Assembly: GCA_013330915.1 (NCBI GenBank)
Contig: DUHK01000176.1
Coordinates: 16,634 to 44,090, forward strand
Direction of reading: 5' to 3'
From: Methanosphaera sp.
Lineage (GTDB): Archaea; Methanobacteriota; Methanobacteria; Methanobacteriales; Methanobacteriaceae
DNA length: 27,457 nt
Position 1 is the stretch's first letter. Each line of letters begins with the position of its first letter. Below are positions 15,881 through 23,696 of this stretch, piece after piece. The notes under the pieces are model-generated. The model saw only the letters and a program-made list of their open reading frames with translations. It searched no databases and had not been told where the DNA came from. The position numbers and the translations under genes were made by a program.

Positions 15881-15891
15881 ATATATGCAAA

Positions 15892-15914
15892 TCCCACTTC
15901 ATCCCCCTTTTTTT
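15892..15914 (+). terminator. C-rich G-free stretch into T7 after glmM
   Basis: TCCCACTTCATCCCCC leads directly into seven T (15908-15914), with no G. It is one of the clearest examples of the recurrent terminator layout in this window. Confidence 0.6.
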
Positions 15915-16061
15915 AATCATAATCTCATTATTTAATTTATTTGACTTTTTTTCACTACAGCAAATAAAAATACTTTATGCCATGAATAATTATTTAAAAA
16001 AATTAAATATATCCAACTATAAAAATAATAATAATTAAATAATGATTTTAGGTGATTACTA

Positions 16062-17354
16062 ATGAAGGCAGTTATACTAACAGCTGGTGAAGGAACACGT
16101 ATGCGTCCTTTAACAACTACAAGACCAAAAACTATGTTGATTACTGGTGGAAAACCATTAATACAGTACAATATTGAATCCTTAAGAGATGCAGGTATAA
16201 AAGATATCACCTTAGTTGTAGGGTATAAAAAAGAAGTTATTCAAGATTACTTTGGCGATGGTAGTGAATTTGGAGTAAATATCAATTATGCAATCCAAGA
16301 CGGACAATTGGGTACTGCCCATGCTATTGGAAGTGCCGAAGAATTTATTGATGAAAGTTTTATCGTGCTTAATGGAGATATTATTGTAAGTTACGATCTT
16401 ATACGTAACCTGATTGAAAAATATGCAACACGTACAAGTAATGATGTAAAATCTGTTCTTACGTTAATAGAAGTCGATGATCCATCAAGTTATGGTATTG
16501 TTTCTACTGCAAATGATAAAATTGTTGAAATTATCGAAAAACCTTCATTAGAAGACGCTCCAAGTAATTTAGCTAATGCAGGTATTTACTTATTTGGTAT
16601 TGAAATATTTGATGCTATTCGTGAAACAAAATTATCTGAACGTGGAGAATATGAGATTACAGATTCTTTAGCTATTGAACTTGAAAAAGGATATGAAATT
16701 TTGGGTCTTATATCCCGTGAACCTTGGATGGATGTTGGTAGACCTTGGGAATTGCTCAAATGTAATGCAGATTTCCTTGAAAAAATGGAAGATGATATTC
16801 AAGGTGAAATCGAAGAAAACGTTACTATCCATGGTCCTGTTCATTTAGGTAAAAACAGCATCATTCGCAGTGGATGTTACATTCAGGGTCCTGTCTTTAT
16901 TGGTGACAATTGCGATGTTGGACCAAACACGTATCTTAGACCTAACGCTTGCCTTTGCAATAATGTTAGCGTAGGTAACGCAGTTGAAATTAAAAATAGT
17001 ATCATTATGGATGGTACTAATGTAAGTCACCTGTCATATGTTGGAGATTCTGTCATTGGAGTTAAATGTAACCTGGGTGCCGGAACTAACCTCGCCAACC
17101 TTAGATTTGACGACAAACACGTTAAAGTTAGCGTTAAAGGTGAAAGAGTGGATTCAGGTTTAAGAAAATTAGGTGCCATATTCGGTGACGGAGTAAAAAC
17201 AGGAATCAATACTAGCGTAAATCCTGGAGTGAAAATAGGTAATGGTTCCTTCATAAATGCAGGATGCGTTATTTATCAGGACATAGATTCCTTTTCATTA
17301 GTAACAACAGAAACTAATTTAATCGTTAAAAAATTAAAAGAAGATGACGATTAA
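16062..17354 (+). CDS. glmU: bifunctional sugar-1-phosphate nucleotidylyltransferase/acetyltransferase, archaeal GlmU
   Basis: The enzyme acetylates glucosamine-1-phosphate and joins it to UTP to give UDP-GlcNAc. The 430-residue protein begins MKAVILTAGEGTRMRPLT with TRPKTML, the nucleotidyltransferase signature, followed by YAIQDGQLGTAHAI and LNGDIIV, which bind substrate and metal. From about residue 235 a left-handed beta-helix with hexapeptide repeats follows (IHGPVHLGKNSIIRSG, then FIGDNCDVGPNTYLRPNA) and ends near GVKIGNGSFINAG. The domain order is that of archaeal GlmU. An AGGTGAT ribosome-binding site lies 6 nt before the ATG. It follows glmM, which supplies its substrate. The specific sugar is inferred from context; other archaeal members act on glucose. 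Confidence 0.9.
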   Translation: MKAVILTAGEGTRMRPLTTTRPKTMLITGGKPLIQYNIESLRDAGIKDITLVVGYKKEVIQDYFGDGSEFGVNINYAIQDGQLGTAHAIGSAEEFIDESFIVLNGDIIVSYDLIRNLIEKYATRTSNDVKSVLTLIEVDDPSSYGIVSTANDKIVEIIEKPSLEDAPSNLANAGIYLFGIEIFDAIRETKLSERGEYEITDSLAIELEKGYEILGLISREPWMDVGRPWELLKCNADFLEKMEDDIQGEIEENVTIHGPVHLGKNSIIRSGCYIQGPVFIGDNCDVGPNTYLRPNACLCNNVSVGNAVEIKNSIIMDGTNVSHLSYVGDSVIGVKCNLGAGTNLANLRFDDKHVKVSVKGERVDSGLRKLGAIFGDGVKTGINTSVNPGVKIGNGSFINAGCVIYQDIDSFSLVTTETNLIVKKLKEDDD

Positions 17355-17771
17355 TTTTTTAATATTCTTTTTATCCTAATTTTTAATTTCTAGTTTTAGC
17401 TTAAAAATAATTTTTAATCCTTGAACATTTATCAATAATTATTGTTTTTGATTTTTTTTATAATAATTATTTAATAATTCAATTATCATTAAGTTTAAGG
17501 TTATATTGTAATAAAATCATTTTTTAGACAAAAATTATGAAAAATTAGAAACATATTACATTAACTGATAAAAAAATATCCTATTAGGTTGATATTCGAA
17601 ATATATAACAATAAATAGCCACATATCAAATAGATAGTATGAAATATATTTCCGATTAAGAAATTAATCATATTGAACCAACATCAAAAATTAGATATAT
17701 ATCAAAGAATTAATATATTATCTATCAAAGGCTAATTACTTAAAGGCTATAGAACATAGTAGGTGATTTAA
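17355..17771. other. 417-nt region upstream of the frh operon
   Basis: T-rich sequence after glmU is followed by an AT-rich regulatory region. It contains the core promoter at 17597-17608 (listed), palindromes GAAATATATTTC (17641-17652) and GATATATATC (17694-17703), a second TATA-like element around 17710-17720, and AAAGGCTA repeated 15 nt apart (17727-17734, 17742-17749). I see no ORF or known RNA. Confidence 0.55.
17597..17608 (+). promoter_or_regulatory. candidate frh core promoter (BRE plus TATA)
   Basis: CGAAA followed by TATATAA resembles the archaeal BRE-TATA core. Transcription would start near 17630, leaving a leader of about 140 nt before frhA. The alternative TATA-like site at 17710-17720 would give a 30-nt leader; the sequence alone does not decide. 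Confidence 0.5.
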
Positions 17772-19046
17772 TTGAGTAAAACTATTACTATATCCCCAAC
17801 ATCAAGACAAGAGGGACATGCAACTTTATCTTTAGAAGTTGACGATGAAGGAATAGTAACAACCGGACGTTATTACAGTATAACCCCAGTACGTGGAATA
17901 GAAAAAATGGTCATAGGAAAAAGACCGGAATCCGCTCCAGTAATCGTTCAAAGAATATGTGGAGTATGTCCGGTTACACATACATTAGCATCAGTAGAAG
18001 CTATTGATGACTCATTAAAAATTGAAATTCCAAAAACTGCAAAAATACTCAGAGAAATGTGTTTAAATGCACATATGGTTAACAGTCACGCAATACATCA
18101 TTTTTTAGTTGCACCTGACTTCGTACCATCTGAAGATTACAAACAAGTAGTTAAAAACATATCCGAGATAAGAAAACAAGCACAGTATGTTGAAGATGTT
18201 ATCGGTGGCGAAGGTATACATCCATCAGATATAAGAATTGGTGGAATGGCCCATAACATTACAAAAAACACAAAAAATAAAATTAAAACCAGAATAAACG
18301 GAATAATAAAATTACTAGAAGAACACGTAGAACAAATGAAAGGATATGTTGAAGCCAAAGATTTCCCAGAAGACTTAGGAAAACACGCACAACCAGTATT
18401 AGCAACAAGCAACACTTACGGATCAAGACAAAACATATCATTACACAGTATCAACGAAATTATGCCAAATTCATGGTACGAAGATAAATACACACCACAA
18501 GAAGATGAAGAATTTGCTGACGAAACAAAAAAAGTAGCAAAGAAAATAGGAAAAGCAGCTTGTTCACAAATTCCATTATATGATAACACTCCAGTAGAAA
18601 CAGGCCCTAGAGCAAGAGCAAACAAATACAGAAAATACAAAGAGGTAGGAGTTAAAGCACAACACATTGCAAGAGCCGATGAAATGATAAATTCTGCACA
18701 ACGTATACTTGAATTAGTTGATCAAATAGATCCTTCGGCACAAACCATGGCCAAATATACCCTTGAAGGAACAGACCATTTAGGTATTGGTGTAATTGAA
18801 GGACCAAGAGGAACAAACTTACATACTGCTAAAATATCACAAGACGGATTTATAAGTGATTACAACTGTATTGTACCAACAACATGGAATATTCCAACAA
18901 TGGGTATGGCCACTGAAGGAAATCATTATAAATATGCTCCAGATGTAATAAGAGCTTACGACCCATGTTTATCCTGTGCAACCCATATGATTGTTGTAGA
19001 TGACGAAAGCAAAGAAGTACTTAAAGAAGACATGGTTCAATTATAA
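17772..19046 (+). CDS. frhA: coenzyme F420-reducing hydrogenase subunit alpha
   Basis: FrhA is the large subunit carrying the Ni-Fe site of the F420-reducing hydrogenase, which oxidises H2 and passes electrons to F420. In the 424-residue protein the nickel ligands lie in RICGVCPVTH (C63, C66) and in DPCLSCATH (C399, C402). Nineteen residues follow the His at 405; the maturation protease, encoded next, removes this tail. No selenocysteine is involved. The start is TTG: AGGTGAT at 17761-17767 lies 4 nt before TTG 17772, and upstream in-frame codons include a stop. It is the first gene of frhADGB, 13 nt before frhD. Its ribosome-binding site is complementary to the putative RNA at 22772-22788. 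Confidence 0.97.
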   Translation: MSKTITISPTSRQEGHATLSLEVDDEGIVTTGRYYSITPVRGIEKMVIGKRPESAPVIVQRICGVCPVTHTLASVEAIDDSLKIEIPKTAKILREMCLNAHMVNSHAIHHFLVAPDFVPSEDYKQVVKNISEIRKQAQYVEDVIGGEGIHPSDIRIGGMAHNITKNTKNKIKTRINGIIKLLEEHVEQMKGYVEAKDFPEDLGKHAQPVLATSNTYGSRQNISLHSINEIMPNSWYEDKYTPQEDEEFADETKKVAKKIGKAACSQIPLYDNTPVETGPRARANKYRKYKEVGVKAQHIARADEMINSAQRILELVDQIDPSAQTMAKYTLEGTDHLGIGVIEGPRGTNLHTAKISQDGFISDYNCIVPTTWNIPTMGMATEGNHYKYAPDVIRAYDPCLSCATHMIVVDDESKEVLKEDMVQL

Positions 19047-19059
19047 ATGAAGGGATTGA

Positions 19060-19536
19060 ATGTCATATTCTCATGAAAATTTAATTATTGGTTGTGGAAA
19101 CACACTTTATGGTGATGACGGATTTGGTCCTGAAGTAATAAATTACATAAAAATGAACAATATCGAATTTCCCGGCGATACATGTGTAATAGATGGGGCT
19201 ACAAGTGCTCCACATTACCTATTCACATTACCCGACGAAAAATGGAAAAACATAATTATAATAGATATTGCTTTAATGAATGAAGAAGTTGGAAACATTA
19301 AAGTTTTGGATTTGGATCAAATTCATGAAAAAGAAAGATACATGGATGTTCACGGATTATCAGCAACATACCCATTACATGACTTAAAAGATAAGATTAA
19401 TATCAAATTAGTTGTAATTCAGCCAGAGAATATACCTCAAGAAATGGAAATGGGACTTAGCAAAACATTACACGATAAAATTCCACAAACGATAGATAAA
19501 ACCATGGAAGTACTAAATTCTATGTTGAATAAATGA
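19060..19536 (+). CDS. frhD: F420 hydrogenase maturation protease
   Basis: This nickel-dependent endopeptidase cuts the C-terminal extension from FrhA once nickel is loaded. The 158-residue protein has the HycI/HoxM signature GCGNTLYGDDGFGPEV (residues 11-26), an IIIIDIAL segment whose Asp is a metal ligand in the family, and MDVHGLSATYP supplying the conserved His. Length and order fit. It lies between frhA and frhG, as usual for Methanobacteriales. GAAGGGATTGA precedes the ATG and probably acts as the ribosome-binding site. The assignment is secure. Confidence 0.95.
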   Translation: MSYSHENLIIGCGNTLYGDDGFGPEVINYIKMNNIEFPGDTCVIDGATSAPHYLFTLPDEKWKNIIIIDIALMNEEVGNIKVLDLDQIHEKERYMDVHGLSATYPLHDLKDKINIKLVVIQPENIPQEMEMGLSKTLHDKIPQTIDKTMEVLNSMLNK

Positions 19537-19568
19537 GCGAAATAATAGTATAATAGAAGGTGAGTACC

Positions 19569-20348
19569 TTGTTTGAAAAACTAAAAACTATGTTAAAATC
19601 TGAAGATAACAATTCAACAAAAACTCCTGCCAACCCTATAAAAAACGCAGGAAACAAATTAAAAATTGGATATATTCATCTTTCAGGATGTACTGGAGAT
19701 TTAATGTCCTTTACTGAAAATTATGATGAACTGGTAGACTTGCTTGATGCTGTGGATATAGTTTATGGACAAACATTAGTAGACTGCTGGGAAATGCCTG
19801 AGATGGACATAGTCCTGATTGAAGGATCAGTATGTCTTGAAGACAAACATTCCATTAAAGAACTCAAAGAAGCTAGAGAAAAATCAAAACTACTCGTAGC
19901 ATTAGGTTCATGTGCATGTACAGGTGGTTTTACCGTTTATGCCAAAGGAGGTCAAAAAGCACAACCTCAACACTCATCCTTTTTGTCATTACAACACCTT
20001 GTTAAAGTTGATATGGCAGTACCAGGATGTCCACCATCCCCCCAAATAATTAAAAAAGTAATATTGGCTGCAGTCAATAACGATTTAGATTATCTTGCAC
20101 CATTTATGAAATTTACTGAAAATGAGGATGCCTGTGGATGTGACTTACAAAAAAGAATCGTCAATCAATCAATTTGTATTGGATGTGGAGCATGTGCAGC
20201 AGCCTGCCCTACAAGAGCCATGACAATGAAAAATGGAAGACCATCATTCAACTGTGACAGATGTGTAAAATGTGGTTTATGCTACTATCAATGCACACGT
20301 AGCTGGTGGCCAATGGACCAAATTAAAAAAGAAATGGGATTAGAATAA
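19569..20348 (+). CDS. frhG: coenzyme F420-reducing hydrogenase subunit gamma
   Basis: FrhG is the small subunit that relays electrons from the Ni-Fe site through Fe-S clusters. The 259-residue protein carries small-subunit cysteines for the proximal [4Fe-4S] cluster in HLSGCTGD (C41), GSCACTGG and VPGCPPSP, and a C-terminal two-cluster ferredoxin domain with CIGCGACAAACP and CDRCVKCGLCYYQC. A longer frame begins at GTG 19560, but that codon lies within the SD AGGTGA (19558-19563). TTG at 19569, 5 nt after that SD, is the likely start. It lies 32 nt after frhD and 14 nt before frhB. The assignment is secure, the start likely. Confidence 0.95.
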   Translation: MFEKLKTMLKSEDNNSTKTPANPIKNAGNKLKIGYIHLSGCTGDLMSFTENYDELVDLLDAVDIVYGQTLVDCWEMPEMDIVLIEGSVCLEDKHSIKELKEAREKSKLLVALGSCACTGGFTVYAKGGQKAQPQHSSFLSLQHLVKVDMAVPGCPPSPQIIKKVILAAVNNDLDYLAPFMKFTENEDACGCDLQKRIVNQSICIGCGACAAACPTRAMTMKNGRPSFNCDRCVKCGLCYYQCTRSWWPMDQIKKEMGLE

Positions 20349-20362
20349 GGAGAGGATTAGAC

Positions 20363-21259
20363 ATGATAAAAGATTCAGTTCTAGGACCACATCAAGAAAT
20401 TATAACAGCACGAGCAACTGACAAAAAAATATTAAATAAAGCACAAGATGGTGGTATCATAACCGCTTTGTTTGTATATGCTTTAGAAAATAACATCATT
20501 GACGGAACCATCATAGCAGGAGATGGAAAAGAACCTTGGAAACCGGAACCATTAGTTGCAACAACAAAAAAGGAAATACTTAAAAGTTCAGGTACCAAAT
20601 ACACCATGTGCCCAAATCTTTCAATGATAAAAGAAGCTACACGCAGTTATGGTCTTGAAAAAATAGGAACCGTCGGAACACCATGCCAAATTATGGGAAT
20701 TCGTAAAATGCAAACATATCCTATGGGATTAAGACACGTTACCGATAAAATAGCTTTAATAGCAGGTATCTACTGTATGGAAAACTTCCCTTACGATTCA
20801 TTGAAAGCATTCATCCAAGATAAAGCAGGAACCACCCCATCCAAAGTTACAAAAATGGATATTTCAAAGGGTAAACTCTTTATCAGAACATCCGATGACG
20901 TGACTGCAATCCCTATAAAAGAAACTCATGGTTATGAACAAAGTGGATGTCAGTACTGTATGGATTATGTGGCAGAATTATCTGATTTTTCATGCGGATC
21001 TGTTGGAGCCAAAGATGGCTGGTCAACAGTCATTAAACGTACAGATATAGGATCATCACTCATTGACAGAGCTATTGAAGATAATGTTCTTGAAGTTGTT
21101 GAAACAGATGAAGGAAAATTTGGTTTGGGAATGCTTAGAAAATTAGCTACCAACAAGAAGAAAAAACGTCAAAAAAATATTGATAACGCACTAGATATTG
21201 GATTGGAAGTTCCATTCACAAGATCCGATCTTAAAGAAGATGTTTTAGAAAACAGATAA
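20363..21259 (+). CDS. frhB: coenzyme F420-reducing hydrogenase subunit beta
   Basis: FrhB holds FAD and a [4Fe-4S] cluster and reduces F420. The 298-residue protein has the family start HQEIITARATDKKI, AQDGGIITAL, SSGTKYTMCPN, GTVGTPCQIMGIRKMQTYP, AGIYCMENFPY and KETHGYEQSGCQYCMDYVAELSDFSCGSVG written here in parts: ETHGYEQSGC, then CMDYVAELSDFSCGSVG. These cysteines bind the cluster. It is about 15 residues longer than typical, with a Lys-rich C-terminus. AAGGAGAGG precedes the ATG. It is the last gene of frhADGB, and a T8 terminator follows. The assignment is secure. Confidence 0.97.
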   Translation: MIKDSVLGPHQEIITARATDKKILNKAQDGGIITALFVYALENNIIDGTIIAGDGKEPWKPEPLVATTKKEILKSSGTKYTMCPNLSMIKEATRSYGLEKIGTVGTPCQIMGIRKMQTYPMGLRHVTDKIALIAGIYCMENFPYDSLKAFIQDKAGTTPSKVTKMDISKGKLFIRTSDDVTAIPIKETHGYEQSGCQYCMDYVAELSDFSCGSVGAKDGWSTVIKRTDIGSSLIDRAIEDNVLEVVETDEGKFGLGMLRKLATNKKKKRQKNIDNALDIGLEVPFTRSDLKEDVLENR

Positions 21260-21282
21260 CCCTCCATTTCATTCTTTTTTTT
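21260..21282 (+). terminator. frh operon terminator
   Basis: A G-free C/T-rich stretch directly after the stop ends in eight T (21275-21282). It has no stem, as in the other oligo-T terminators here. Confidence 0.6.
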
Positions 21283-21412
21283 ATTGAATTTATATTAACT
21301 ATTTTTAAATACTGTTTAATCCAAAAAATACAATTATGTTAATTATTTATAATTTAAATAATATACTTAACAATTATTATAATACTTAATTTTAAAAACG
21401 GGACTATATACC

Positions 21413-22507
21413 ATGAGTTACAGGACAAGACGTGTTTTGTTTAGTGCACCACTTTTTGCAATTTTAGAATTTTTCTTATTGAAATACATTTTTTCATTGT
21501 TTGGCGGAATAAATGATGTTTATTTATTATTGATTGTATTTTTATTATTCTTGTTACAGGTAATACCCATGTTTTTTGAGGAAAAAAAATCAACTGCAGC
21601 AGGTCGTTTATTCTCAACCATCTTTGGAATATGGGAATGGTTTTTGGTGATGTTGTTGATAGATGCACTTTTAATATTCATTATTGGTAGATTTATAACA
21701 ATTTCTACAGATGTAATCTTATTTTCACTGCTGATAATATTATTGGTGGGGATTTATGCTTATTACAATGCACACCAGATAACTGTTAAAGAAAAAACAT
21801 TAGAATTTGATAATTTGGATAGGGATTACACCATTGCACATTTATCTGATGTACACTTTGGTTCTGTACGACATAAACAAATTATCAAAGATCTCAGTGA
21901 GAAATTAGATGAGTTGTCAGATATCTGTGATTTGATAGTTATTTCAGGTGATCTTGCTGACGGTTCATGTGCTGTGGAAGAGGATGATTTTACATACTTG
22001 AAAAATGTGAAGACACCCATAATCTTTACATCGGGTAATCATGATTACTATCCGGGATTGGAAAGTGTACATAAAGCTTGTGAAAATGCTGGAATAATTA
22101 TATTGGAAAATGAAGGAATGGTATTTGAATCTCTTAACATTTATGGTTTGAGTTATAGTTTTAGTGATATTTCCATGCCTTCTGTTGAAGATTTGAAAGA
22201 ATTTATCAGAGAAGACAAAGTCAATATTATAAATTACCACGTGCCTAACGGATGGACCTACCTATCTGATTTGGGTTTTAACCTTCAATTATCCGGACAT
22301 ACACATGGTGGTCAATTTTATCCTGTTACATTTTTAGGTAATTTAATATATGAAGGTCATAACATGGGATTATTTAAAAAAACCTATGAAAATGATAAAA
22401 AACATTATTTGCATGTTACCACAGGTGTTGGATCAATGGACATACCTATGAGATGGGGAACAAAGTCAGAAATTGTTTTGTTGAATTTAAAAAATAAAAA
22501 TAATTAA
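21413..22507 (+). CDS. membrane-anchored calcineurin-like metallophosphoesterase
   Basis: The 364-residue protein has four N-terminal membrane helices (about residues 8-30, 36-54, 70-92, 99-117) followed by a calcineurin-like phosphoesterase domain. Its two-metal site is complete: HLSDVHFG (D146, H148), ISGDLAD (D180), TSGNHDYY (N209, H210), NYHVPNG and SGHTHGGQ. The layout resembles bacterial YkuE/YaeI-type membrane phosphoesterases, some of which act on phospholipid or lipid-A precursors; the archaeal substrate is unknown. The spacing from frhB suggests a separate transcript. No good SD precedes the ATG; GGGAC is the nearest. A T8 tract (22534-22541) lies shortly after the stop. Confidence 0.9.
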   Translation: MSYRTRRVLFSAPLFAILEFFLLKYIFSLFGGINDVYLLLIVFLLFLLQVIPMFFEEKKSTAAGRLFSTIFGIWEWFLVMLLIDALLIFIIGRFITISTDVILFSLLIILLVGIYAYYNAHQITVKEKTLEFDNLDRDYTIAHLSDVHFGSVRHKQIIKDLSEKLDELSDICDLIVISGDLADGSCAVEEDDFTYLKNVKTPIIFTSGNHDYYPGLESVHKACENAGIIILENEGMVFESLNIYGLSYSFSDISMPSVEDLKEFIREDKVNIINYHVPNGWTYLSDLGFNLQLSGHTHGGQFYPVTFLGNLIYEGHNMGLFKKTYENDKKHYLHVTTGVGSMDIPMRWGTKSEIVLLNLKNKNN

Positions 22508-22577
22508 TATTAAAAATTATGAAGTATTATGAAGTGGTTTTTTTTATATTTTAAGCTATTTAAAAAATATAAATATT

Positions 22578-22593
22578 TTTAGGTATACCTAAA
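22578..22593. promoter_or_regulatory. DtxR-type operator 1 (perfect 16-bp palindrome)
   Basis: TTTAGGTATACCTAAA is a perfect palindrome with half-site TTTAGG, similar to DtxR/IdeR-family sites (TTAGG..CCTAA). It overlaps the BRE (22591-22595) of the adjacent promoter, a position at which binding would block TFB/TBP. Confidence 0.65.
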
Positions 22594-22595
22594 CC

Positions 22596-22604
22596 TTTAT
22601 ATAC
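22596..22604 (+). promoter_or_regulatory. BRE/TATA core promoter facing right
   Basis: AAACC followed by TTTATATAC matches the archaeal BRE-TATA core better on the plus strand than on the minus strand. Transcription would start near 22625, but no ORF lies downstream on that strand. Confidence 0.6.
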
Positions 22605-22624
22605 TATGGAGTACAACATTTAAT

Positions 22625-22950
22625 TGACTAAGAAGTTTAGGTTATCCTAAAAAAATTAGCCATATACTTATATCCTACTTCTAGTCAAAACGAGTTAAAA
22701 CAAAAAGACGATAAAACATTCTATTAAAAGAAAAAAGAACTATTACTCCTACAATAAAAATAGTTTAAAAAAATTAAATCACCTATTAAGAGAAACTTTT
22801 AAAAGAAAAAAAGTCTATAACTCACCACTCCTTATAAAAAAACATAATATAACTTGTAATAAGGCAAAGAAAATAAAAAACTCCCTACGACTCTCAAAAA
22901 CATCCTACAAGAGTCGAATACGAATTATTTTCTTTAACATTATTCTATTT
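22625..22950 (+). ncRNA. putative metal-regulated small RNA
   Basis: The predicted transcript runs from the orphan promoter to the T-tract near 22948-22954. It has no ATG on the plus strand, and the few TTG codons are followed at once by stops. It is A-rich and G-poor and contains anti-Shine-Dalgarno motifs ATCACCT (22779-22784 region), CTCCT (22746-22750, 22828-22832) and CTCCC (22881-22885). A perfect 7-bp stem CGACTCT/AGAGTCG (22888-22894, 22910-22916) holds a 15-nt loop with ATCCTAC. One segment pairs with the frhA ribosome-binding site. Expression is not shown; it could be a promoter left behind by a lost gene. Confidence 0.4.
22636..22651. promoter_or_regulatory. DtxR-type operator 2
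   Basis: TTTAGGTTATCCTAAA has the same half-sites as operator 1 around a four-base centre. It lies about 10 nt downstream of the predicted start, centre-to-centre 58 bp from operator 1, so the two bracket the promoter. Confidence 0.6.
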
Positions 22951-22952
22951 TT

Positions 22953-23537
22953 TTAGAAATTATTTTCAATTAAAAAATTATATTGTTTCAATTTTTCATC
23001 ACAAACATCATAATTAGGAAATTCCCTTCGGATTATCTCAAAAAACTTGTCACTGTGATTTAAAACAATTATATGTGCCATTTCATGATAAACAATATAT
23101 TCAACCAGCCTATCTGGAAGAAAAGATAAGTTTTTAGACAATGTCACATTTCCCAAACTGCTACAACTACCCCACTTATAGACAGTATCCCTAAATTGAA
23201 GGCGGTTAACTTTAACATTTAAAATTTTCTCATATTTTTCAACATAAACATCCACCAAATCTCTTAATTCAGACAAAGTCCTGTGAACCAGGTGCATATC
23301 CCTAGTTATATTTGACAAATGCTCTTTTTCTTTGTTATATTCAATTATCTTCTTATAAATCCAGGAGTCTTTTTTATGAATCGTTTCTTCAATATCCACT
23401 TTGCTTCTTTTTGGTAAAATTATAAGCAACTTTCCTCTCTTTAATTCATAACGTATGTACTTAACTTTACGATAATCAACAGAATATTCCACTTCAATAT
23501 CCCTTATTTTAATTTTATGTGATTGCCTGTTTTTCAT
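22953..23537 (-). CDS. DUF45/YgjP-like metallopeptidase domain protein
   Basis: The 194-residue protein has the M48-like YgjP/DUF45 domain: a basic beta-rich N-terminus (YIRYELKRGKLLIILPKRS), then YKWGSCSSLGNVTLSKNL, and the zinc site HEMAH (H151, E152, H155) with a third ligand at H161 in LNHSDKFFEII. The WGSCSS plus HExxH combination is characteristic. Bacterial relatives are often next to type I restriction systems, but no such genes are here. The substrate is unknown. It is slightly shorter than the usual 220-240 residues but complete at both ends. It points away from the reductase gene and ends within T-rich DNA. Confidence 0.9.
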   Translation of the reverse strand: MKNRQSHKIKIRDIEVEYSVDYRKVKYIRYELKRGKLLIILPKRSKVDIEETIHKKDSWIYKKIIEYNKEKEHLSNITRDMHLVHRTLSELRDLVDVYVEKYEKILNVKVNRLQFRDTVYKWGSCSSLGNVTLSKNLSFLPDRLVEYIVYHEMAHIIVLNHSDKFFEIIRREFPNYDVCDEKLKQYNFLIENNF

Positions 23538-23696
23538 AATTATCCAACTATTATACTATTACTGTTCCATAGCTAATAAGGATTTTCGAATTTGGCGTTA
23601 TTGAAAATAAAAAAAAATAATAAGAAAATAAAACCATATATTATAAATAATTAAATTTTTTTATAAATTCAGACAGTAAAAAAAAGGGGAATAATT

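Larger units (their letters stand above)
22508..22952. other. 445-nt gap between convergent genes with an orphan promoter
   Basis: The plus-strand phosphoesterase ends at 22507 and the minus-strand DUF45 gene ends at 22953, so no neighbouring gene uses this region as its promoter. Its contents are listed separately: two similar palindromes, a TATA element and a putative non-coding RNA. Confidence 0.7.

Noticed and set aside
22777..22832. 8-nt matches of the putative RNA to cfbE, zinc-ribbon and frhB ribosome-binding sites as specific targets
   Set aside because: Eight bases that include the SD core are expected for any anti-SD sequence; only the frhA and hypD matches are long enough to discuss.
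22833..22903. 23-residue minus-strand ORF (MFLRVVGSFLF...) inside the putative RNA
   Set aside because: Only a weak AGG precedes its ATG, it overlaps the hairpin, and no similar peptide is known to me; random AT-rich DNA gives such ORFs.
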